DNA from: Bryoerythrophyllum caledonicum
Lineage: Eukaryota; Streptophyta; Bryopsida; Pottiales; Pottiaceae
Length of the DNA: 64,000 nucleotides
Reading direction: 5' to 3'
Assembly (NCBI GenBank): GCA_963971425.1
Contig: OZ020519.1
Coordinates: 22,174,786 to 22,238,785 of the forward strand
Each line of letters opens with the position of its first letter. Position 1 is the stretch's first letter. A program made the translations under genes and the position numbers. Shown here piece by piece: positions 35,784 to 45,196 of the stretch. The notes beneath the pieces are model-generated. The model searched no databases and was not told where the DNA came from. It saw only the letters and a list, made by a program, of their open reading frames with translations.

Positions 35784-35963
35784 CTCCTAAAACACCATAT
35801 TCATTATATTGGGAGATTGTGAGCCTCCTAATTTAATACGTTTGTTGCTCTTGAGCTCTAAGATGTACCCACTATGCACATTCAGCTCGAGTCGAGCTGA
35901 ATGTGCATTAGATCAAAATCATGGAAATCTCCCAATATAATGAATATGGTGTTCTAAGGACAA
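35784..35963. mobile_element. Hairpin element with nested palindromes
   Basis: The outer arms at 35784-35820 and about 35925-35963 are inverted copies containing ACACCATATTCATTATATTG. Inside, a perfect 17-base inverted repeat with a single-base loop lies at 35874-35890 and 35892-35908 (ATGCACATTCAGCTCGA and its complement). The left end directly follows the TTAA that closes copy C. The right flank has no clean TTAA. Confidence 0.65.
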
Positions 35964-36619
35964 TTTGTCCCTATGAAAGACAAATCAGTTTTGAGGAGAT
36001 TCCTAAAAAACCATTTTTTAAGATAACTTCTTGATATTTGTACAACGGATAGAAATATAAGTTATCTCTGCGGGGAATTTTTTGTTTATTTTTTTGGACT
36101 TATAGGGAAAAAGTTATGGTGCTTCTAACATAGAAAGCTGGACTCTTCTAGCACTTGTGTAGGGTACTGAGGAGATGAATAGTCCTACTGTAGAGTTGAC
36201 AATTGCACTTTTTTTGAGGCAGGTAGTAGTAAAGGAAAGTTCTTGGCTACCTTCTTTGTTTTCACCTAAAAACGCATAGAAATTAAGGATTTTACCTTTT
36301 TCAAAAAATATTTTTTCTATTGGTAGAATATGACATAATGATTCTATTCACTGTTTGGGTATTAGATCCAACAATTATTTCTCTTTTTAAAAAATAAAAT
36401 TGCTTTCGTGAGTGAAGAGCCACTTTCTGTACCCCTAGTCGTTGCAGGTCCATTTTTTTTTTATTGTTAACACTTCCATTGCTTGTGATTTTTGGGGTGC
36501 AATGACTTAACAGAAGGTAGAACATAGATCCATTGAGTTTATGCAATGTGTAATGGAAAAATATGCCATTATATTGAGTCAAAGTATGCTAAACCAGTTT
36601 GGGCACACTTAGAAAAAAA

Positions 36620-36827
36620 CAATTTTGCACCCTTCAAAATGCATTTATCTTTCAATCTATACGGTTAAAATTTACAAAAATTTAGGGTGTCTTCTTATAG
36701 TAGTTAGCTTCAAGACCCAACGGTTGGAAATAGGCAAAAAATGTTTGAATAAATCAAATTATATCTCATCTCAAAGTGGCAATTTTGGGGTGGTTCTGGT
36801 GAAGCACAAGGGCTGGTCCTTTAGGGG
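36620..36827. mobile_element. Left-truncated TTAA-type MITE of the 37525 type
   Basis: The right end GGCTGGTCCTTTAGGGG is followed by TTAA at 36828-36831. The left part matches the interior phrase ATCTTTCAATC seen at 37580 and 17318. The left terminus is absent. Confidence 0.6.
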
Positions 36828-37524
36828 TTAAGGGCGAGGAGAAGACATCCACCGACGGGGACGTGAGGCCCCATCCCCAATAAAAATTCATCCGCGACAT
36901 AAAATATATGTGTTTAATATATTGCAAAACCGACAACTTTTTGGAAGTGGATGAAATGTAATCTTTATCTCTATGTTGGATAGGCAATAAATATCCGATC
37001 ATGGGAACATGGTGTCAAAACAATATGTAAGTGGGAAGACTTACAAGCAATATTTTGTGTGTAAAATACATGTTGTTTAATTGCACAAGTCATAGGGTCT
37101 TCACTTTTTAATATTTGCTTCAAAGTTAGGCAAAGTTTGAAATGCTATAGATGAAATGTTATATTATGACAAGTTTACATTTTGATAAAAAAAAGTTCAA
37201 GTTGATAAACAAATATTGTAGCACCATAGCAGGTTTGTTCCAAAAGAATGAATACAAAACATTGGAAATTTATGTGGACATTGTTGTCTACATAGATGGA
37301 CAAGGCCCTTTAGTAGTTGTACATAACATACATATCTATCCTTAATTTTTATCAAATGTATTCTTAGTATATGTTTAAACTCTATGAATATTCTTTGTAG
37401 ATGCTCAAATATGTTCAATTGTTTACAACTCTTACAAATATATGGGTTATTGCATGGGACATGCAAACGGACACACATGAGGACTGTTGCATGTCTTTTA
37501 AGGCAATCATGTATGCGGATTCAA

Positions 37525-37700
37525 CCCCTAAAGGACCAAGTGTTCCCTTGGGGTACAATTTTTTCTTTGATTATAATTATCTTTCAATCCGTACAGTCAA
37601 AATTCACAATTTTTTTTGACACATTCTCAAGAAGTTCATCTTGGGAATTTTTAATCAATTGAGTAGAGAATCATCTAGGAATGTCTTGGTCCTTTGTGAC
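37525..37700. mobile_element. TTAA-type MITE, short family (176 bp)
   Basis: The left end is CCCCTAAAGGACCAAGTG after TCAA, and the right end inverted is close to CAAAGGACCAAGA. Related copies lie at 17259-17476 and 36620-36827. There is no coding capacity. Confidence 0.65.
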
Positions 37701-37859
37701 TTACAAATAGAAGTAGGATAAATCATTTCTGGTCATATTTTATTACCTCTAAACCCTATGAAGCCATTTGCAGTGGTATCTCTGCTAGAAAGTGAAAAAT
37801 AAACCCATTTTTGAGAAGCAAACTTTTATTTTTATTTTTAATATTACTAGCGTACATGT

Positions 37860-38238
37860 CTGAAGAACGACAATCCTGCTATAGTGGTACAAAGTATGTT
37901 TTGCTGGATGCATTGCTTGTGACCCATGATTCAAGACTTGACTTCGCTTCTACACGTGTGTCTCGTAGTTTGAAGACGTGTCTACATTTCGACCCAGAGT
38001 CCAAACATATGGATACTTCTAGAAAGCTGAAAAGCATCCTCAAAGCTCTAGTCCCTTCACTGCAATCAAAGACAAACATGTTCAATAATGCACTCTTGGA
38101 AGAAACAAATTGATAACAATGAGAATGAGACATGTGTATGTGATATTTGTCTGGATGAAATTGAAGAAAAAAAAATAGTAACCCATGAAGACCAAAAGTC
38201 TCAAGGTGGGCTTCTAGTGATTTTGGGCAACTCACACT
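37860..38238 (+). pseudogene. Gene fragment with a CxxC motif, unrecognised
   Basis: A plus-strand frame beginning at MSEERQSCYSGTKYV (37857) runs to a stop at 38113. In another frame the sequence then continues QIDNNENETCVCDICLDEI and stops at about 38238. The two together look like one coding stretch broken by a shift near 38100. CVCDICLDE resembles the start of a RING or related zinc finger, but the remaining ligands are not seen. No start context or exons could be assigned, so this is treated as a relic. Confidence 0.35.
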
Positions 38239-38576
38239 AATGCCAATTTAGATCATGAAGTTCTGAAACTTATACTGGAGATGTGGGTAGGTAGTAACTT
38301 TGTGGGGGAAACAAAAAAAAATCTAATCAAACGTACAAGACTAAAATGATAGGATTCTGAGTTTCAAACGAGAGAGGGGTTCGGGACGACAGGCCGATCA
38401 TTGGGGCTAAATATTAATTTGACACATCCATTTCAAATCCGTAGCATATGATGCTCAACATGTTGTATGAAAGCCACCATGGTTTGATCTCTCAAAAGAT
38501 CCAAGACATGGAAATGCAAGCAAGCAAAAGACAGTTGTATAGTACAAAGACATTGGGCACTGCCAAAGCCCAGCCT

Positions 38577-39070
38577 TTGAGCAGCTCCACCGCGGCACTG
38601 AGTCCCGGCAGACCTACCCGGTTTGCGATGTTAGTTACAGAAAGTTCTCCCACCGCAGACGCGGAATCGCCAACCCGCTCATACGGCCCCGTAAAAAAAT
38701 ACCCCACATACGCCATATCTAGTCTTTATGCCGTGTACGCACCTAAATTTGGGATTTTGATTATCCACTCACAATCTTCCACGTGGCAAGGCGTGAGTGG
38801 CCAAAGAGTGAAGTTGACAATCAGTCACCAGCAAGGCATGGAATCTCTAGGATGACACCGAGAACGTGTATTTATTCCTTGTGCACTTAGTGCACATTCT
38901 CGGTGAACTTGGGAACTGTGAATGTGCGAAGCGGGTTGCCGTGCAATCAAAAAAATTTCCCGGCAGCGGTGGACCATTGCTACCGCACACTGGATAGCGT
39001 GCCCCCTCCACCCTTGGTATCGCCCTGGCCTGGCGTGCCAGGGTTGGCGTCAGCGGTGGAGATGCTCTTA
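38577..39070. mobile_element. Possible MITE with GAGCATCTCCACCGC ends
   Basis: The ends are an inverted repeat of about 15 bases (GAGCAGCTCCACCGC on the left, GAGCATCTCCACCGC on the right inverted). The element is about 490 bp and GC-rich compared with its surroundings. Inside, a hairpin at 38857-38904 has arms containing CACCGAGAA. The right flank reads TTA and the left TTT, loosely fitting a PIF/Harbinger-type target. Confidence 0.5.
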
Positions 39071-39071
39071 A

Positions 39072-39196
39072 GCTTTAGAGACGATGGTCAAATCTGGTGG
39101 CTGCAAGAATCTATGAGTGTCGTAGATGCGGTCAACATTATCTACAACCCTTGTAAATTCTTGTAGCGGCCATATTTGACCATCGTCCTTAAAGGA
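39072..39196. mobile_element. TTAA-flanked hairpin MITE (125 bp)
   Basis: TTAA lies on both sides (39068-39071 and 39197-39200). The arms are about 38 bp and share GACGATGGTCAAAT and CAAGAAT in inverted order, so almost the whole element folds into one hairpin. The ends (CTTTAGAGAC, CTTTAAGGAC) resemble those of the other TTAA families. Confidence 0.65.
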
Positions 39197-39249
39197 TTAA
39201 TGAACTGCCACTTGCATAGAGCACCACTGCAATTCTTAGTTATAGGTGC

Positions 39250-40113
39250 TAAGGGGTTGTTCACATCTAGATGGTTAGGGCTGGAGCCCAAAGAATTCCC
39301 GAGTTCTGGTTGGAGTAAAGAATTGGTACCCCGGAAATGGGTTTACATCAAGCAAAATGCGGGTTGTGGCCCAAAGTTTTTCCCGTGGATGAGAAATCCA
39401 GTTGGAATCCTACATGGCAGATTTGAATAGTGTTTTACAAAACTTAAGGAGACTTATTTCCTACAACCTCTAGGAGGTTGTACTTCCAGAAGGCCAGGAG
39501 AGTATTTTCAGAACCTATTTCAGCCAATCATTTATAATATTTTAATGTTGGATTTTGACTATTTTAGGACTGAAGTTTTTTGACAACTTCTTTCCCGTTA
39601 GTACTGTTCATCAAAGAAAGAAGTTACATTTATTGCTGATGGCGTGAGAATGCAACATTTTTTTTATTTTTAAAAAGCCTTATTTTCTATCTTTAGAATC
39701 TGAGTTTGTTAACGAACCCTAAATATTTGAGTTAAATAGGGAAGCAATTGTCTCATGTTTTCATTTTTTTCTATCCATGATGCCAGAAAGCGTAAAAAAT
39801 GGCTCAAAATTGAGAGAGATAGAACAAAACAACACACAAAGATGTAGGCAAATGTAGAATACAAGAAATTCTTTTAATATGGGGTAATTCTAGAAAGAGC
39901 CCGTTATCATACAACAACTTAGAAATTCAGCCCAATTGCAAAATGGACCACAACCCTTCTATTCGGGTTTACACCTAAACTTTGGGCCACAACCCACTTA
40001 GAACTCCCTTGTTTGGTGGAAGGTACCCCGCTTACAATGGTTTCATCCTTCAAGCAGGGTACCACTTGTGTCTATGGGCTCCAACCCAAACCTTCATGTG
40101 TAAACAACCCCTA
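39250..40113. mobile_element. Element with long inverted repeats, GGGGTTGTTTACAC ends
   Basis: The left and right roughly 180 bp are inverted copies with shared phrases such as GGGTTGTGGCCCAAAGTTT and GGAGCCCA. The ends read AAGGGGTTGTTCACATC and TAGGGGTTGTTTACACA (inverted). No coding capacity and no clear target duplication were found. The ends resemble those of the elements at 41161 and 52653. Confidence 0.55.
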
Positions 40114-40183
40114 AAAAGTTTTATTTTTTGGCACCTCATGCTTAGTCTACGCCAACCAAAATTCCTCCCTCCACATCTAGACC

Positions 40184-40409
40184 ACTACACTAAAGATGGT
40201 CATTAGTGTAACAAGACTAATTGTTTTGGAAATACTATAACTATTTACTTTAGAGGATTTTATTTTACTGAGAGCACATCTATCTATACTACTTAAGGAG
40301 GGGATCATTGTAAATATAGTTGGTAAAAATATTCATAAAGAGTAAAAACTTATAGCATTTATATAAAAAAACTAGTGTGGTTAATACTAATGACCATCTT
40401 TAGTGTAGT
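40184..40409. mobile_element. MITE family P, copy 2
   Basis: The ends are a 24-base perfect inverted repeat beginning ACTACACTAAAGATGGTC. The length (226 bp) and inner phrases match copy 1 at 30104-30330. Confidence 0.7.
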
Positions 40410-40597
40410 CTGTGTTCCCTCTAAATTTCTGAAGAAGAAATAAAAAACCCTGGTTGCCAGATGCAACCCAGAGCCCCTGCACCACTTCATCAACAGCTTC
40501 ACTTCATCTGATGTGGAGAGTTTGAGGTGATGTCAGTTAGCATCCTATGTTTGCTATATTCAACTCGTTTTACACACCACTCAAAATGCTACCTTAA

Positions 40598-40958
40598 CCC
40601 TTAAACGCCCAAGCACTCTCCAATGGGCAGCCCGTTTTTGGATCACAGCATCTTTTGGACTTGGGCATCATGAATAGTGCACTTTTTGAACTTGGGCATC
40701 ATGAATGAACCAATCAATGATGAGCTTGCAACCTCCTACAAGGTTTTGTGCAACCCCAACCTACCTACACTAATTCTCTCAAAACACAAACCACTCATAC
40801 AAATTGTGATTTGAATTGTAAAATTTCACTTTGTGAATGCATCATAAGAAGGTGACCAGATTGATATAAAAATTTTGATGAAAAGTTGAGTACAGGAAGA
40901 GCTACAGAGAAGATTCTGTAGGAAAAGAGCCCCTCGGGCTCTCTTGGGCGTTTAAGGG
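40598..40958. mobile_element. TTAA-flanked MITE, family J (361 bp)
   Basis: TTAA at 40594-40597 and 40959-40962 flank a perfect 16-base inverted repeat, CCCTTAAACGCCCAAG. The interior has no coding capacity. The left part contains a short direct duplication around TTGGGCATCATGAA at 40660-40700. Confidence 0.85.
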
Positions 40959-41160
40959 TTAACAATAAAGATAGAAAATAAATCTCATATTTCACTCAGA
41001 TTTCATCTAAACTCCAGCCATACAATGGTTTCACTTGACTAGCATTTAACCTGGGGTCAATTCTCCCTGTTCATTGCTTCATTCCATCCTTGAAAAAACA
41101 TGTTCATTGGTTCAGTTGTATGTACTTGAGGTGAACATATCAAAAGATATTAGTACATTG

Positions 41161-42694
41161 AGGGGCGGTTTACACTACGGACCAAGAACTCATCCCATGC
41201 ACCTCTAAAATCACTGATTGGCTCCATCAACTCGTCTTGGGATGACTTGGGTTTACACTTCGAGGAAAAAAGAAAAGGGACCAAAGGATTTGAGGTCCTC
41301 AAAAGGCCTAGAAATAGGCCTAATGGATAATGTTGAAGGGTCCCCCGGATTTTGTGGTGAGAGAGGCAGAAAGGGTTCTTTTGTTGCTGAAACGAGGAGA
41401 TCGTGGGCCTGAAATGCAGTTTTATTATTCTTAAATTGATTTTTTTTTGGGTTGGTTTTTTGGAGGGGCCCAATGTTACTGTAGATACAATGGCAGCTAC
41501 CCTTTTTGTCTTTTTGGCTCGTTTTATTTTCTTTTTTATTTTAGGCAATACTGCCCTTTGTAGGCATTCATTAAAAATCAGCACGCCTACTTTTTAGTAC
41601 ATGGTCATTCCTCCCGGTCCAAGTTCGGTTTACACTTAGTGAGAGTCCCAACAGCTTTAAAAATTACATTTTTCTGAAGTGTGACCATGGAAGTGTGACC
41701 ATGAAGTGTGACCATGGAATTAACCCCTAAGGGACCAAACGTCCCTTAGGGTCATTTTGGATTTTGGGCATGTACCTACAATTCGAAAAGGTCTTTTTAA
41801 TTGAATTTTTTTTCAAGATAGGATCTGATAAGAGCTTTGTGGAGATTTATTTTTTATTTTTTTGGATTTGTGGTTTGAAAGTTAGTATCACTTAAAGCCA
41901 AAAGTGGGGACTCCGGGCACCTCCAAAATTTTTGACAAAAGTTTCTATTGACATTGAGATTTTTCACACATATAAAGAATATTTCCTTCTTTGGAAATTT
42001 TCAAAAAAAAATCTTGTCTTTAGTGTAAAAAGGCATTTTATTCCATGTCAAACATTTTCACACATTGTCGGGCAAAGGGGGAAAAACATTCATCTTTTCT
42101 ACATAAAACCTAGAGATCTTCATATTTTTCACTTTTTATTTTTACAACAATAATATGTGGTGAAAACCTTCTAACTGACCGTTTGGATTATCATTTGAAT
42201 ACATACGTAGTTCACAAAAAAATAAAACGTGAAATGACAATTTTTGAACCTCCACTCCTTGCACACTTGTTTTGAATATGCTACCCCCCTTTTTTACCTC
42301 TAAAAATTGGTGTGTTGGGTAACAACATCATGCTTAAGACAATGGTAAAAGATTTAGACCTTGTACAATGCAAAAATTTGATACAAAGTGAAGTCAAAGT
42401 CGGTTGATCTACTCAACGCAGGGAAGAAAATGAACCATTGTTTTTACTTTATACACTCAAATCTATCAATCCGTGCGGTGGATTGCAACCAAAATTCATT
42501 GGCATGTTTATATAGAAGTCTATTTTAAGATCTTACGGTTGAAAATCCGAAATTCACTTTAAAATGTGATTTTCATGTCTCTTTTTGGCAGTGGCAGTTT
42601 TGGACTGGTTTTAGAGCGAAAGTGGTCGTGGTCCTTTAGGGGTTAATCCATTTTCCTTGGTCACAGCTCTTGGTCTATAGTGTAAACGGCCCCT
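41161..42694. mobile_element. Element with AGGGGC(C/G)GTTTACAC ends, interrupted by MITE copy B
   Basis: The ends are an inverted repeat of about 25 bases: AGGGGCGGTTTACACTA on the left, AGGGGCCGTTTACACTA on the right, both continuing into GACCAAGA. The TTAA-type element at 41724-42642 sits inside, so the original element was about 610 bp. A terminal AGGGGC is compatible with hAT-type ends, but an 8-bp target duplication was not found. Confidence 0.6.
41724..42642 (-). mobile_element. TTAA-flanked MITE, copy B (919 bp)
   Basis: TTAA lies at 41720-41723 and 42643-42646. The ends share 13 of 14 bases of CCCCTAAAGGACCA. The whole element is an inverted, closely similar copy of 13945-14868, including the end phrases around TTTAGAGCGAA. 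It has inserted into the older element at 41161-42694. Confidence 0.87.
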
Positions 42695-42725
42695 GAATGA
42701 AAGGCATGATACTCTTCACATGAGT

Positions 42726-43083
42726 TAAGGTACGCCCCCCTAAAACCGACAAGTTAAGGAATGTGCATATATGGAGAGAGGAGATAATTATTCTGTTATT
42801 TTTCAGTGATAGCCAATAGAATTACAATTCCAACCCAAGTGATTTCATATTTTTCCGATGAAAAGTGAATTAGTTATGAATTTTCAAACTGTGCAGCCAT
42901 GTTTAGTGGGTGGCCAGCAGTAGGTACCCCCCATAACCAACGACCAAAAGTAAGGGTCTTGACTACTAGCAAACCTCCATTTGGAGCTGAGTTGGTGGTT
43001 ATGGGGTGGAAGAGGGTTGGTTATACCCCAATTTTGTAGGCGTTGGCTATGGGTTTTTGTTGGTTATGGGGGGGCTTACCTTA
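42726..43083. mobile_element. MITE with AGGTA(C/A)GCCCCCC ends, TA flanks
   Basis: The inverted ends read AGGTACGCCCCCC and AGGTAAGCCCCCC, followed by AACC(G/A)ACAA, and are flanked by TA on both sides. A second, internal pair of CCCCCCATAACCAAC-like phrases lies nearer the middle. The element is about 358 bp. Confidence 0.6.
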
Positions 43084-43577
43084 GTACATTACTACATTCC
43101 TTGCAACTCCGTATTATTTCATCATTCTGGTCAACTCCAATTTTGAATCATTTGTACAATCCTGTTGCATAGGTCAGCTTCACTTTTCAGGATACTGCCA
43201 TACACCTGTTCATTTAAGCCATGTAGATTACTTGTAATAATGATCTCCACAGAAAGGGGAGAAAGTTACCACTCACAACTAGGAGTGAGAAGTTCAAGTT
43301 CCTTTCTAAACTTGAAACATGATTTTTTATGATTTTCATATGAAGTATTGAAGTAGATTATTATAAACCTCTATCATAATTGTTAGTAGATTATCCTATT
43401 CTTGTACACATATCATCCATCAATCACTTGTCACCATTTCCGTAATGTTTTGATTCCCAATCAAGCATAGTAAGCTCCCTATACGACACCTCGTTCGTTT
43501 CACCGAAATTCTCCTGCTATAAAGAGCAACTGATACTTGGAGCGCCAATTATCGTAGATATGGTTGCTTATGGCCAT

Positions 43578-44265
43578 CAGGGTTGTCTATCGTGACATTG
43601 TGACAACGACATGCTGTCATGACGCGACAAGTCGTGACGGTCCGTCTTGTCACGACACAATAGAGTCAACGTAGGGTCAAAGATGAACTTTACCCCTATG
43701 TAGGATACATTAGTTACCTCGGCGTCGACGTGGCCGTCCTATGTGGCATTGGCATCCTACGTGTATACCATCACTTTTACCTTATAGTGTGTAGTATCAA
43801 CCTTTGAGTGAAAATCAATTAAGTGCGGGGGTATTGAAAATGAGCGGTTTAGGGGCGGACATGGTGCGGACAATGCCGCGGATTGGCCGCGGACTGGCGG
43901 ATTACGCGCGGATTGGCGGACTGGCGCGGATTGACCGCGAACTGATTGTGGACTGCCCGCGGACTCCTCGCGGTCTATCTTTGGAAACGGAGTAAGGCGC
44001 GGATTGGCGCGGACACTCCTTCAAGCCATGCTGAAAATTACTCGGACATGAATTTACCGTAGTTGATGACATGTCTGCACATGTGGTATACGGATTCCTT
44101 TCTGTATCCAACGTGTCTCTCAGGAGGAAAATGTAAATATTGTGTATTCTGACGTCAAAATGGCCCTGTCACAGTAAAGTCACGATCCGTCACAATGTCA
44201 TGCCGTCATTGTGTCGTGACATTGTGACGGAAGTTGTCCCCGTCACGACACAATAGACAACCCTA
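43578..44265. mobile_element. Non-autonomous hAT element (688 bp)
   Basis: The 8-base target duplication ATGGCCAT is perfect at 43570-43577 and 44266-44273. The ends are CAGGGTTGTCTATCGTGAC and, inverted, TAGGGTTGTCTATTGTG. Both the CAGGG start and the 8-bp duplication are hAT hallmarks. Both ends carry several subterminal copies of GTCACGA or TCGTGAC. The middle (43855-44010) is a GC-rich block of repeated GCGGATTGGC-like units, very unlike the AT-rich surroundings. Confidence 0.85.
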
Positions 44266-44529
44266 ATGGCCATTATATGCAATGGATGTCATGAGGGATG
44301 ACTTTTGGCTTGATGGATGTTGCTGTTATGAGAAAACTACTGTTGTCGAGAGAAAATATATTTGTTATGGACCCAAGTTGACTATTATTCTAACAAACTG
44401 GTGGATGAAAAAATGTTCTTGTTAAGGGAGGTGACTATATAAAGTAACTGAATTCAGAACAAAGATACATTGAAAGGAGACTACATGTCCCACATGGAAA
44501 TAACATCCTCCACCTTGTGCTTTCTTATA

Positions 44530-45000
44530 ATTCCAGCACCACTGTAGCTTCATGAACATAATCACTTGTAGAGTTTTGAAGAAAGTGCCAGGTATAAATA
44601 CATGCATAGTGAACTTTTACCCATCACACATATTAGGATTATGTCATACAATTGGCTCCCTCTACAACAACATCTGTAACAACAACAACCTTCATCGACA
44701 ATAGCCTAGCATATCCACACTAGCTTCACGAACATAATTACCTATAGTATTGAACTTAGTGGGTATGAATACATGCATAGTGAAACTCTTAACCATCGTA
44801 CTACTGTTCTTTTTGTGGCACCACTTGCTTTGTATGAGCCAATCACACTTTCTCCCTCCGTGTTTTAGTCCACTAGACTACATTCCCTCCATGTTGTTGG
44901 TGCCAAAACCTTGCATCATACACATCTAAACTCTACATAAATACAGCCAACTCCCTCTACAACAACATCTATTACAACAACCAGCTCCATGAACAGTTTG
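44530..45000. repeat. Duplicated phrases upstream of MLO copy 2
   Basis: Two interleaved repeats are seen. The phrase AGCTTCA(T/C)GAACATAAT, with the following AATACATGCATAGTGAA, occurs near 44546 and 44724. The phrase CTCCCTCTACAACAACATCT occurs near 44658 and 44952. They lie 200-650 bp before the MLO start codon, so they may be part of its promoter region. Confidence 0.6.
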
Positions 45001-45196
45001 TATACTAACATACTAACATTTTCACCCAGTATGCTTCTGACAAGCAATGTGCATGAGAGGGGTCGTACTGCTTATCTAGAGACGTCATGTCAGAGAGGTC
45101 TTCTGAGCGAAATGGAGCTGGCGATGGTGAGCCTGCTAGCAATGGTTTTGAGACGCAACGTGAGCTAGCAACGAAGGCAGAAGTAGCTGATCGACT

